From an uncultured Planctomycetota bacterium (GTDB lineage Bacteria > Planctomycetota > Brocadiia > CAIUPP01): a DNA stretch of 41,547 nucleotides. The notes under the pieces are model-generated. The model worked only from the letters and a program-made list of their open reading frames with translations, searched no databases and was not told the origin of the DNA. The DNA lies in NCBI GenBank assembly GCA_903901045.1, contig CAIUPP010000074.1:1-41547 (forward strand), read 5' to 3'. Below, one piece after another: positions 1 through 7,896 of the stretch. A program made the position numbers and the translations under genes. How positions within the stretch are numbered: position 1 is the stretch's first letter; every line of letters starts with the position of its first letter.

Positions 1-144
1 CGGAGCCTCCCCCAAGGGTCCGTCGCCCCCTTCGGGGGCTCTTAACGCCCGAAAAGCAACTTGGTCCCCACGACTCGCTTCGCTCGCCGTGGGCGACTGT
101 CTATCACCCCCTGCGGGGGTTCGCTGGATGATTTCAACAGAGCA
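1..144. repeat. Right half of an interspersed inverted-repeat element at the window edge
   Basis: This stretch ends at 132-144 with TTTCAACAGAGCA, the right terminal repeat of the element seen complete at 22761-22906 and 33371-33491. Inside it are short palindromes around 28-42 (a CCCCCTTCGGGGG core), 66-95 and 110-118. The first two reappear in reverse complement at 41469-41541, so the window begins and ends in opposite halves of the same repeat class. No coding potential is evident. Confidence 0.8.
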
Positions 145-446
145 AAACGGCTTCTAGAGCACTTAGGCTTTCATGGCTACGGTGTGTGATAGTGGCGAGG
201 AGCGCTAGCCTCGGCAGGCCGGTCGCCAGATGGGCGCAGCATGCTGCGCCCCTACACAGCGACATAGGCATGGAACGTTAAAACGCTCTAGAGCATTCAC
301 GGACAAGGCATGCCGCGGCGATGCGGCTTGGCGCGTACTGGCAAAGGCCGGGAAGCGGGTTGTCATTTTGGCAGTCGGTGACGGCGTTCGGGAGCAGTAC
401 CGCCGGAAACTCCCGCGATTGCGTCCAGCCGCCGCATGTCCCGGCG
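145..446. other. Non-coding stretch upstream of the TetR operon
   Basis: No convincing gene is visible; short ORFs on both strands lack family features and good ribosome sites. The stretch holds one copy of a 20-bp perfect palindrome at 232-251 and a CTCTAGAG palindrome near 286-293. It links the terminal repeat to the promoter of the efflux operon. Confidence 0.6.
232..251. repeat. 20-bp perfect palindromic repeat, copy 1
   Basis: GGGCGCAGCATGCTGCGCCC is its own reverse complement. The same sequence occurs at 20329-20348, and with one central change at 6852-6871. All three copies are intergenic, so it is a dispersed small palindromic repeat. Confidence 0.85.
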
Positions 447-475
447 TTGACAATTTGTCGCCGAGATGCTAATAA
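447..475 (+). promoter_or_regulatory. Sigma70-like promoter of the TetR efflux operon
   Basis: TTGACA at 447-452 is a perfect -35 box. TAATAA at 470-475 follows after 17 bp as a weaker -10. The palindromic operator at 472-501 overlaps the -10 and the likely start point, so a bound repressor would block the polymerase. Confidence 0.65.
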
Positions 476-501
476 TAGAACTGACCAGTCAGTTCTATTA
501 T
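472..501. promoter_or_regulatory. Probable TetR operator palindrome
   Basis: Two perfect 14-bp inverted arms (ATAATAGAACTGAC and its complement) are separated by two bases. The palindrome lies between the -10 box and the ribosome site of the TetR gene. TetR-family proteins bind as dimers to such palindromes next to their own gene, so autoregulation of the operon is inferred. Confidence 0.8.
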
Positions 502-514
502 CCTCGGAGGCCAA

Positions 515-1120
515 ATGGCAAGTCAGGCGAAGGAGAAGCAGATCGTCCGCGCCGCGGAGGAACTGTTCAACTCCCGGCGCTTTCACGAGGTCACGATGGA
601 AGATGTCTGCCGCGCAGCGGGAGTCGGCAAGGGAACCATCTACCGCTACTTCAAGGACAAGGAAGAATTGTTCCTCCGCGTGGCCACCTCGGGTTCCGAG
701 GAGCTGTGCGACGTGGTGCGGCGCAAGTGCGCCGAGGGACTCCCCTTTGAGGAGCGGCTGGTCGGCATCCTGATAGAAATCCACCAGGCCAAACGCCGCC
801 GCGGACTGGTGCGGCTGCTGATGCGTTCCGATGACGCGCGCGTCGGGCGGCTCAAGGGAGCGTTGCACTCGCATTTCGAGGACCGGCGCAGCGCGCTTAT
901 CAGCGCCATCACTCAGATATTTGACGAGGCGATCCGGGAGGGCAAGGTGCGCACGGACGTGCCGCCGGAGTTGCTGGCCGGAAGTCTCCTGGGGATGTTC
1001 CACGGATACTCCTGGCACGCCGAGACGCAGTTTCAGCGCGAGGAGGGGCTCCAGTTCCTGGACCTGTTCCTTCGCGGCGCAGGGGCACGCACCGCCTCCG
1101 CGCAAGAGGTCCGCCCGTGA
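515..1120 (+). CDS. TetR/AcrR-family transcriptional regulator
   Basis: This 201-residue protein has the usual TetR length. Its N-terminal DNA-binding domain (about residues 6-52) includes a helix-turn-helix with VTMEDVCRAAGVGKGTIYRYF, a classic TetR signature. The C-terminal half (about 60-195) is the variable ligand-binding and dimer region, whose effector cannot be read. The ATG at 515 follows GGAGG at 506-510. The stop overlaps the GTG start of the outer-membrane gene (GTGA at 1117-1120), so regulator and pump are translationally coupled. It most likely represses the five-gene efflux operon through the palindrome at 472-501. The inducer is unknown. Confidence 0.93.
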   Translation: MASQAKEKQIVRAAEELFNSRRFHEVTMEDVCRAAGVGKGTIYRYFKDKEELFLRVATSGSEELCDVVRRKCAEGLPFEERLVGILIEIHQAKRRRGLVRLLMRSDDARVGRLKGALHSHFEDRRSALISAITQIFDEAIREGKVRTDVPPELLAGSLLGMFHGYSWHAETQFQREEGLQFLDLFLRGAGARTASAQEVRP

Positions 1121-2781
1121 AATCCATCGCACGCTTTGCCCTGTTCCTCCTGCCCCCCCTGCTCCTGCTCGGCGCAGGCTGCACGCGCGCGCACTACAAG
1201 AAATCGGCCGACACGGACGTGTACAAGATCATTCAGCAGAAGCAGGAGAAGCTGTTCGGCGAGGCGCAGCCTTTCACGATTGAGCGGACTCCGACCGACC
1301 GGATCTCGAAGCTTCCGCGCGCATTCCAGCCGCTCCCCGGCACGGAACCGCCGGAGGGGCAGAGCCCGGAGGGGGAGCCTCCCGCCCTGCTGTCGCTGAA
1401 CGAAGCGGTGCTCCTGGCCATCGAGAACAGCCGCGATTACCAGTCGAACAAAGAGGCTCTCTACCTGAACGCGCTCTCCTTGACGCTGGAGCGCCACCAG
1501 TGGCAGCCGCTGCTCTCGGGAAGCATGTCGGGCAAGTACCAGAAGGCCGGGTCGGATGAGGCCTGGGCCGCGGATTCGCAGTTCGGCGTCTCGCAGATCT
1601 TCGCCTCCGGCGCGTCGCTGGGCATATCGCTGGGGACCAACCTGCTGCACTTCATCACCGGCGACCCGCGCGACGTGGCCCTCTCCGCGCTCACCGCCAC
1701 GCTCACCCAGCCGCTCTGGCGCGGCGCCGGCGCGTTGGTGGCCGAAGAGAACTTCGTGCAGGCGGAACGCAACGTGGTCTACCAGATCCGCTCCTTCCTG
1801 CGGTACCACAAGACCTTCCTCGTCTCGGTGGCCTCCAGCTACTACCAGGTGCTCGAACTGCGCGCCGTGGTGGGGAACGAGTGGAGCAACTACCAGCAGC
1901 TCATCGGGGCGCGCGAGCGCACGGAGATGATGGCCCAGGCGGGGCGGCTGGCGGAGTTCCAGGTGGATCAGGCCCGGCAGAATGAACTGAGCGCGCGCGA
2001 TAGCTGGGTCCATGCGGTGCAGCAGTACCGCCAGTCTCTCGACTCGTTCAAGATCACGCTGGCGCTGCCCACCGACTCGAATGTGGATGTGGACGCCGAA
2101 GAGCTCCCGCGCCTGCAGGAGCGCGGCATTCTGCACCCGGAGATCGCCGAGGATGCGGCGGTGCGCCAGGCCCTGGCGCGCCGGCTGGACCTGGTGACCG
2201 CGCGCGATCAGGTCGATGACGCGCGCCGCGAGGTGGAGGTGGCCGCCAACGGACTCGGGGCGGACATCAACCTGGTCGCCAGCATGGCCGCCCCGTCCGA
2301 CGCCACGCGCCCGACCTACTTCCGCTTCAACAACGCCGCGTACAGCGCGGGGCTGGACGTCAATCTCCCGCTCGACCGCGTGGCGGAGCGCAACACGTTC
2401 CGCTCCGCCCTCATCACGCTGAACAGCCAGCAGCGCAGCGCCGACCTGCAGGGGGACCAGGTCAAGCAGCAGGTGCGCCAGGATTGGCGCACACTGCAGG
2501 AGGCCAAGGAGAGCTACGAGATTCAGCGCAACAGCGTCGTGCTGGCGCAGCGCCGCGTCGACAGCACCACGCTGCTCCTCCAGGCCGGCCGCGCGGAAAC
2601 GCGCGACCTGCTCGATTCGCAGTCCTCGCTCTTGCAGGCGCAGAACGCGCTGGTCAACGCACTGGTCAATCACACCGTCGCCCGCCTGGACTTGTGGCGG
2701 GATATGGAAACCCTGGGCGTTACCGACCAGGGCGATTTGAAGGAAGATAACCGTGTCGCAGCCAACAGCCGCACCCCGTAA
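1117..2781 (+). CDS. TolC-family outer-membrane efflux lipoprotein
   Basis: This 554-residue protein is an outer-membrane channel of the OEP/TolC family, expected to pass substrates from the periplasmic adaptor to the outside. It starts with a lipoprotein signal peptide whose lipobox LGAGC places the lipidated cysteine at residue 22. The rest shows two long heptad-rich helical regions separated by beta segments, including stretches such as QVKQQVRQDWRTLQEAKESY and VDSTTLLLQAGRAETRDLLD near the end. The region before about residue 95 is a charged and proline-rich linker. It begins with GTG overlapping the regulator stop, and its end overlaps the adaptor gene by 29 bp. It could also serve the RND pump at 12.6-16.9 kb, which lacks its own outer-membrane gene. 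Confidence 0.88.
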   Translation: MKSIARFALFLLPPLLLLGAGCTRAHYKKSADTDVYKIIQQKQEKLFGEAQPFTIERTPTDRISKLPRAFQPLPGTEPPEGQSPEGEPPALLSLNEAVLLAIENSRDYQSNKEALYLNALSLTLERHQWQPLLSGSMSGKYQKAGSDEAWAADSQFGVSQIFASGASLGISLGTNLLHFITGDPRDVALSALTATLTQPLWRGAGALVAEENFVQAERNVVYQIRSFLRYHKTFLVSVASSYYQVLELRAVVGNEWSNYQQLIGARERTEMMAQAGRLAEFQVDQARQNELSARDSWVHAVQQYRQSLDSFKITLALPTDSNVDVDAEELPRLQERGILHPEIAEDAAVRQALARRLDLVTARDQVDDARREVEVAANGLGADINLVASMAAPSDATRPTYFRFNNAAYSAGLDVNLPLDRVAERNTFRSALITLNSQQRSADLQGDQVKQQVRQDWRTLQEAKESYEIQRNSVVLAQRRVDSTTLLLQAGRAETRDLLDSQSSLLQAQNALVNALVNHTVARLDLWRDMETLGVTDQGDLKEDNRVAANSRTP

Positions 2782-4795
2782 CGACCCGCGCTTCCTGAAC
2801 CGCGCGCGCGGCCTCCTGGCCGCCCTCACCGCCACCCCTCTGCGCACCGCGCTCAGCAGCGCCGCGCTGCTCGGGGTCGCCACCCTCGTCACCGTCCCCT
2901 TCTGGTCCTCCCCCGCCGTGTTGCTGGATCAAACCAGCTACAAGGTGCGCCGCGCGGACCTGGTGGTCTCCGTCCTGGAGGGGGGCACGCTCTTCTCCGT
3001 GGGCGCCAAGGAAATCAAGAGCCTGGTCGAGGGGAGCGTCACCATCCTCAGCGTCGTCCCGGAAGGAACGATGCTCACCGACGAGGACGTCGCCAGGCAG
3101 CGCGTTCTCATGGAACTGGACAGCTCGGCGCTGAAGGACCGGGCGGTGCAGCAGGATATCACGGTGCAGGGCGCCGCCGCCTCGCTGACGCAGGCCAAGG
3201 AGCAATATGCAATCCAGGTGAACCTGAACGACTCCAACGTCAAGGCGGCGGAACTGGTCGTCAAGTTCGCCCACATGGACCTGGAGAAATACCTCGGCGC
3301 GGACCTGGCCCAACTGGAACTGGACAAGAAAGTGGACCTGGCCACTCTATGCGCCGCCGAAACCGAGCCGGCGGCCATCGGCGAGAAGCTCCGGGCGCTG
3401 GAGATCGGCGGCGACGCCAAGCAGCAATGGCGCAAACTGGACTCCGACATTCAACTGGCCGGCGAAGAGGTGACGCGCGCCAAAACCACGTACGACTGGA
3501 GCTTGGCCCTCGGCGCCAAGGGCTACATCGCCGCCAGCGACGTCGAGGCCGACAAGCTGGCTTACACACGCCAGCAGTTGACCCACGAGCAGGCGCTGCT
3601 CGCGCTGCAACTCTTCCTGAAATACGAATTCCCCAAGCAGGTCGAGCAACTGACCTCGGACTACATCGAGGCGGGCAAGAAGCTGGAGCGGCAAGAGGCC
3701 CAGGCGCGCGCTCAGTTGGCCCAGGCGGATGCGGACTGGAAGTCCAAGGACAGCACCTATCGCGTCCAGAAGGACCGCCTGGACAAACTGAACGACCAGA
3801 TCGCCCATTGCACCATCACCGCCCCGCAGGCGGGGATGGTGGTGTACCCGGCCACCTCCATGAACGGGCGCGGCGGCTCCTCCGACAAAATCGAGGAGGG
3901 GGCGACGGTCCGCCAGAACCAGTTGCTGCTGACCATCCCTAACTCGAACAACGTGGCGATCAACGTCAAGGTGCATGAGGCGTCGATCAACAAAGTCGTC
4001 CCCGGCCAGACCGCGCGCGTGGTGCTCGAAGGCTTCCCCGACCGCGAGATGGCGGGCGTGGTGAAGAACGTCGCCGTCCTGGCCGACCAGCAGAACCCCT
4101 GGCAGAGCCCGGACTTGAAGGTGTACAACGTGGTGGTTTCGCTCCAGGACCCGCCCACGGACATCAAGGCGGGGATGATGGCGAAGGTGGAGATCCTGGT
4201 GCGGACCGTCCCCAACGTGCTGACCATCCCTCTGCAATCGGTCAGCACGCTCAAAGGCAAACACGTCTGCTGGGTGGATAACGGCGGCGCAGGGGATCAG
4301 CACAGCATTGAGACCGGCGACAGCAACGACAATTTCATCGAAGTGAAGAGCGGATTGAAGGAGGGGGACAGCGTCCTGCTGCGTGTGCCGATCCTGGCGG
4401 GCGCAGCGGCGGAGGCGGAGGTTCGGCCCGACATGAAGCCGCCCGAGAAGCCCGCCTCAGCCAAGAGCGCCGCGCCGGCAGCCGGCTCCGAAAAACCGGT
4501 CGCCCTGGCGACCGATGCCCCCGCGAAACCGGAGGCCTCCGCCGCCGACCCCAAGGCGGACGCGGCAGGCAAATTGGATGCGCAGACGGAGGCGCTGCTG
4601 GCCCGGGTTCCCGAGGAGCGCCGCGCGGATTTGCGCGCCCAGTTGGCGGCGATGACCCCCGAGGAGCGCGCCGCGCGCGTCAAGCAGATGCAGGAGCGCC
4701 GCAACAAACCGCGCGGGGACGGCGCCCGCCCGTCGAAGGACGGGAGCGCTCCGCAGGGCGGCGCGCAGCCGAAGGAAGGGGATCAGCCGCAGTGA
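2753..4795 (+). CDS. HlyD/MacA-like periplasmic adaptor with a long C-terminal tail
   Basis: This 680-residue protein is a membrane-fusion (adaptor) subunit linking the MacB-type transporter to the TolC-like channel. One N-terminal transmembrane helix spans about residues 31-51. A lipoyl/barrel-sandwich half follows, then a long coiled-coil hairpin (about 140-345), the second barrel-sandwich part, a beta-barrel (about 400-480) and a membrane-proximal domain to about 555. Residues about 557-680 are an unusual Ala/Pro/Lys/Glu-rich tail, likely disordered, with a short predicted helical segment (LLARVPEERRADLRAQL). Typical MacA proteins are about 370 residues, so the coiled coil and tail make this one long. 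GTG at 2753 has GAAGGA upstream and overlaps the preceding gene. Its stop overlaps the ATPase start (GTGA). Confidence 0.87.
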   Translation: MSQPTAAPRNDPRFLNRARGLLAALTATPLRTALSSAALLGVATLVTVPFWSSPAVLLDQTSYKVRRADLVVSVLEGGTLFSVGAKEIKSLVEGSVTILSVVPEGTMLTDEDVARQRVLMELDSSALKDRAVQQDITVQGAAASLTQAKEQYAIQVNLNDSNVKAAELVVKFAHMDLEKYLGADLAQLELDKKVDLATLCAAETEPAAIGEKLRALEIGGDAKQQWRKLDSDIQLAGEEVTRAKTTYDWSLALGAKGYIAASDVEADKLAYTRQQLTHEQALLALQLFLKYEFPKQVEQLTSDYIEAGKKLERQEAQARAQLAQADADWKSKDSTYRVQKDRLDKLNDQIAHCTITAPQAGMVVYPATSMNGRGGSSDKIEEGATVRQNQLLLTIPNSNNVAINVKVHEASINKVVPGQTARVVLEGFPDREMAGVVKNVAVLADQQNPWQSPDLKVYNVVVSLQDPPTDIKAGMMAKVEILVRTVPNVLTIPLQSVSTLKGKHVCWVDNGGAGDQHSIETGDSNDNFIEVKSGLKEGDSVLLRVPILAGAAAEAEVRPDMKPPEKPASAKSAAPAAGSEKPVALATDAPAKPEASAADPKADAAGKLDAQTEALLARVPEERRADLRAQLAAMTPEERAARVKQMQERRNKPRGDGARPSKDGSAPQGGAQPKEGDQPQ

Positions 4796-5484
4796 CGGGG
4801 ATCGTCGAGATCAGCCAGGTCTGGAAGACCTACCGCATGGGGGCGGAGGACGTGCACGCGCTGCGCGGGGTGAGCGTGTCCGTCCCGGAGGGACAGTACA
4901 TCGCCATCATGGGCGCTTCCGGCTCCGGCAAATCCACGCTGCTGAACCTGCTGGGTTGCCTGGATCGGCCCACCTCCGGCACCTATCACCTCGGCGGCGA
5001 GGATGTGTCCAGGCTCGGCGACGATCAACTCTCCTTCATCCGCAGTTCGAAGATCGGCTTCATCTTCCAGTCCTACAACCTCATCCAGCAACTGACCGTG
5101 GTGGAGAACATTGAAGTGCCGCTTTACTACCAGGGCTGGTCGGAGCGCGACAGCCTGGAGCGCGCCACCGCGCTGGCGGAGGTGGTGGGGCTGTCGAACC
5201 GCGTGAACCACCGCCCGACGGAACTCTCCGGCGGGCAGCAGCAGCGCGTGGCGATTGCGCGCGCGCTGGCGAACGACCCGCTGATTATGCTGGCCGACGA
5301 GCCCACCGGCAACCTCGATTCGCACACCGGCAGTGATATTCTCAGGCTGCTGGACCAACTCCAGGCGCAGGGGAAGACGATCATCACCGTCACCCATGAC
5401 GAACGCGTGGCCAATCACGCCGAGCGCATCATCCGCCTGGCCGACGGCGAGATCGCCGAGGAAAGGGCGGGGCGGCAGCCATGA
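4792..5484 (+). CDS. MacB/LolD-type ABC transporter ATPase
   Basis: This 230-residue ATP-binding subunit drives the adjacent permease. It shows Walker A GASGSGKST (residues 41-49), a Q-loop in IFQSYNL, the ABC signature LSGGQQQRVAIARAL, Walker B LIMLADEPTGNLDS and the switch histidine in VTHDERV. This is the standard composition of the MacB/LolD/FtsE group. In Escherichia coli MacB the ATPase and permease are fused; here they are separate genes. It begins with GTG overlapping the adaptor stop and ends in an ATGA overlap with the permease, so the two should be made in balanced amounts. The substrate cannot be told from the sequence. Confidence 0.95.
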   Translation: MTGIVEISQVWKTYRMGAEDVHALRGVSVSVPEGQYIAIMGASGSGKSTLLNLLGCLDRPTSGTYHLGGEDVSRLGDDQLSFIRSSKIGFIFQSYNLIQQLTVVENIEVPLYYQGWSERDSLERATALAEVVGLSNRVNHRPTELSGGQQQRVAIARALANDPLIMLADEPTGNLDSHTGSDILRLLDQLQAQGKTIITVTHDERVANHAERIIRLADGEIAEERAGRQP

Positions 5485-6758
5485 TCAGCTTCCAACTCAA
5501 GCGCACGTTCCTGGCGGGGGTCAAGAGCCTCTGGCTCCACAAGCTGCGCTCGGTGCTCACCGTGCTGGGCATGGTCTGCGGCGTCTGCGCGGTGATCATC
5601 ATGCTGGCCGTCGGCGAGGGCGCCAAGTTCGAAGCGCAGGAGCAGTTGAAGCAACTCGGAAGCACGAACATCATCGTCAAGGCGGTCAAGCCGCCGGAAG
5701 ACAAGACCTCCACGACGGGCATAACGAATGTGGCGCAGTTCGGACTGACGTACGACGATCTGGAACGCATGGTGGAAACCCTCCCCAATGTGCAGGTGGC
5801 CGTCCCGACGCGCAAGATTCCCAAAACCGTTGGAAATGGGGCGCGCACCCTGGATACGTCGGTCATGGGCACGGTTCCATGGCTGCCGACGGTGATGAAC
5901 CGCAAGGTGGCCGTCGGGCGGTTCCTGAGCAGCACAGACATGCGCTATCTGCGCAACGTCTGCGTCCTCGAACAGCCCGTGGCGAACACCCTGTTCCCCT
6001 TCAAGGACGCCATGGGCCAGGCGGTGCGGATTGACGGAAACTATTACCGGGTCGTCGGGATCATGGAGCCGGTCGCTCCCCCCAAGATGCCCAAGGCCGG
6101 CGCCGACAAGAGCGACGGCCCCACGGGCATCTACCTCCCCCTCACGACCGTGCGCGCGCGTTTCGGGGAGACGCTGGTCACCATGTCCTCCGGCAGTTTC
6201 CAGCGCGAGCAGGTGGAGATTCATGAAATAGTCGTCAGCGTCCCGGCGATGGAGCAGGTTGAGAAGACCGCGGCGGCCGTTCAGCAGATCATGGAGCGAT
6301 TCCACAACAAGAAGGACTTCGTGATGGTTGTGCCCCTGGAATTGATCCGCGCGGCGGAAAAAGCCAAGCGCCGGGACCAGATATTGCTGGGATGCATTGC
6401 GGCCATCAGCCTGCTGGTGGGCGGCATCGGAATCATGAACATCATGCTGGCCAGCGTCACCGAGCGCACGCGGGAGATCGGCATCCGCCGCGCCCTGGGC
6501 GCCAAGAAGCGCCACATTATCAGCCAGTTCCTCACGGAGGCCGCCCTGCTCTCGGGATTCGGCGGAGCGATCGGCGTCGTTGTGGGCATCATTGTGGCCT
6601 GGCTTATCGGCTACTTCATGACCACGACGACCATCGTCGTATTCTGGTCGCCCGCGCTCTCTTTCTCGATTTCCGTGACGATCGGCCTCGCCTTCGGCAT
6701 CTACCCCGCCTACCGCGCCGCCGAAATGGACCCCATCGAAGCGCTACGGCACGAGTAG
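5481..6758 (+). CDS. MacB/FtsX-family ABC transporter permease
   Basis: This 425-residue inner-membrane protein has the MacB topology. A first transmembrane helix (about residues 23-45) follows the cytoplasmic start, then a large periplasmic MacB-PCD-like domain (about 50-290). Three C-terminal helices lie near 305-330, 355-380 and 390-415. The conserved FtsX-type segment ERTREIGIRRALGAKKRHI precedes the third helix. It overlaps the ATPase gene by 4 bp and is the last gene of the TetR operon. With the adaptor and TolC-like protein it would form a tripartite pump of the mechanotransmission type. Macrolide, peptide, siderophore or lipid substrates are all possible. Confidence 0.93.
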   Translation: MISFQLKRTFLAGVKSLWLHKLRSVLTVLGMVCGVCAVIIMLAVGEGAKFEAQEQLKQLGSTNIIVKAVKPPEDKTSTTGITNVAQFGLTYDDLERMVETLPNVQVAVPTRKIPKTVGNGARTLDTSVMGTVPWLPTVMNRKVAVGRFLSSTDMRYLRNVCVLEQPVANTLFPFKDAMGQAVRIDGNYYRVVGIMEPVAPPKMPKAGADKSDGPTGIYLPLTTVRARFGETLVTMSSGSFQREQVEIHEIVVSVPAMEQVEKTAAAVQQIMERFHNKKDFVMVVPLELIRAAEKAKRRDQILLGCIAAISLLVGGIGIMNIMLASVTERTREIGIRRALGAKKRHIISQFLTEAALLSGFGGAIGVVVGIIVAWLIGYFMTTTTIVVFWSPALSFSISVTIGLAFGIYPAYRAAEMDPIEALRHE

Positions 6759-6795
6759 AACGGCCCGTGGGCTCGGGCGGATCAGACTGATCTGC

Positions 6796-6825
6796 TTGAC
6801 TTTACACCGCATGCGGCGCTAGATT
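6796..6825 (+). promoter_or_regulatory. Candidate promoter for the polyprenyl synthase cluster
   Basis: TTGACT (6796-6801) and TAGATT (6820-6825) are 18 bp apart in the 147-bp gap after the efflux operon. The palindromic repeat at 6852-6871 would lie in the leader of the transcript. Confidence 0.4.
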
Positions 6826-6851
6826 CCATCAAGCTGAGAGCGCTTTTACAG

Positions 6852-6871
6852 GGGCGCAGCGTGCTGCGCCC
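6852..6871. repeat. 20-bp palindromic repeat, copy 2
   Basis: GGGCGCAGCGTGCTGCGCCC differs from the copies at 232 and 20329 by one central base. It sits in the leader of the polyprenyl synthase gene and supplies a spurious GTG at 6861, which is why that start was not chosen. Confidence 0.8.
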
Positions 6872-6905
6872 TCACCGGTACGTCCGCCGCTGGAGAAGGA
6901 AGCTG

Positions 6906-7895
6906 ATGCCCTCACCCATCGAAGCCGAAATCCACCGCCACGCTCAGCGGATCAACGCGGTCTTGGAGAGCCTCATCCCTCCCGACCGCAAGGACTTCCT
7001 GAGCGAACCCTCCTGGTACCACCTGGCCACCGGCGGCAAGCGCATCCGCCCCGCGCTCTGCCTGATGGTCTGCGAAGCCTTCGGCGGGGACAGCGACCGC
7101 GCCCTCCCCTTCGCCGCCGCCGTCGAGTTGATGCACAACATGCTGCTGGTGCACGACGATATCGCCGATGGCGACACCGTCCGCCGGAACAAGCCGGCCG
7201 TCTGGGTGAAGTACGGCCTTGGCAACGGGGTGAACGTGGGGGATTACCTTCTGGCGCGCGGCCTGCACGCCGTGATGATGTCCCCCGTGGAGCCCGCGAC
7301 GCGCGTCAAGCTGCTGGAAGTGTATTTGGAGACGTTCGAGCGGACCGTGGAGGGGCAGGCGCTCGACATCAACTTCCGCTGCAACGAGCGCTTCACCGCG
7401 GAGGAGTATCTGCGCATGGCGATCCTCAAGACCGGCCACTACCTGGTGATCGGGATGCTCGGCGGCGCGCTGGTGGCGGGCGCTTCCGAAGCCGTCCTGC
7501 ACTGCCTGCGCAAGCTCGGGGAGAACCTCGGCCCCGCATTCCAGATTCGCGACGACCTGATCGACCTGACCGCCGGCAAGGGACGCGGCGGCGTGAAAGG
7601 CTCCGACGTCCGCGAGGGGAAGCCCAGCATCCTGTACGCGCACGCGCTAAGCCACTCCTCCCCCGGCGAGTGCGAACGCCTCCTGGATATTCTGCGCAAG
7701 CCCCGCGAGGAAACCACCGAGCAGGACGTCGCCTGGGTGATCGGCCTTTACGAACGCTGCGGCGCGCTGAAGTTCGCGCAGCAGATGGCGGACAAGCTCA
7801 TCGCCGAGGCGCTGAAAGAACTCGACACGCTTCCCGTGGAGCAGCAGCCCGGCCTGCGCCGGATCATTACCTACATTGCGGAAAGGACCACCTGA
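6906..7895 (+). CDS. Trans-isoprenyl diphosphate synthase (polyprenyl synthetase)
   Basis: This 329-residue enzyme condenses isopentenyl diphosphate with allylic diphosphates. It carries GGKRIRPA (residues 43-50), the first aspartate-rich motif DDIAD (84-88) and the second DDLID (216-220), the Mg-binding signatures of the family. Chain length cannot be read with confidence; a quinone side chain or an undecaprenyl precursor are the usual uses. The ATG at 6906 is preceded by GGAGAAGGAAG; an upstream GTG at 6861 falls inside a palindromic repeat and was rejected. The next gene starts one base after this stop, so they are co-transcribed. Placement next to a nucleotide-sugar gene fits envelope or glycan work, but that is inference. 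Confidence 0.93.
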   Translation: MPSPIEAEIHRHAQRINAVLESLIPPDRKDFLSEPSWYHLATGGKRIRPALCLMVCEAFGGDSDRALPFAAAVELMHNMLLVHDDIADGDTVRRNKPAVWVKYGLGNGVNVGDYLLARGLHAVMMSPVEPATRVKLLEVYLETFERTVEGQALDINFRCNERFTAEEYLRMAILKTGHYLVIGMLGGALVAGASEAVLHCLRKLGENLGPAFQIRDDLIDLTAGKGRGGVKGSDVREGKPSILYAHALSHSSPGECERLLDILRKPREETTEQDVAWVIGLYERCGALKFAQQMADKLIAEALKELDTLPVEQQPGLRRIITYIAERTT

Positions 7896-7896
7896 G

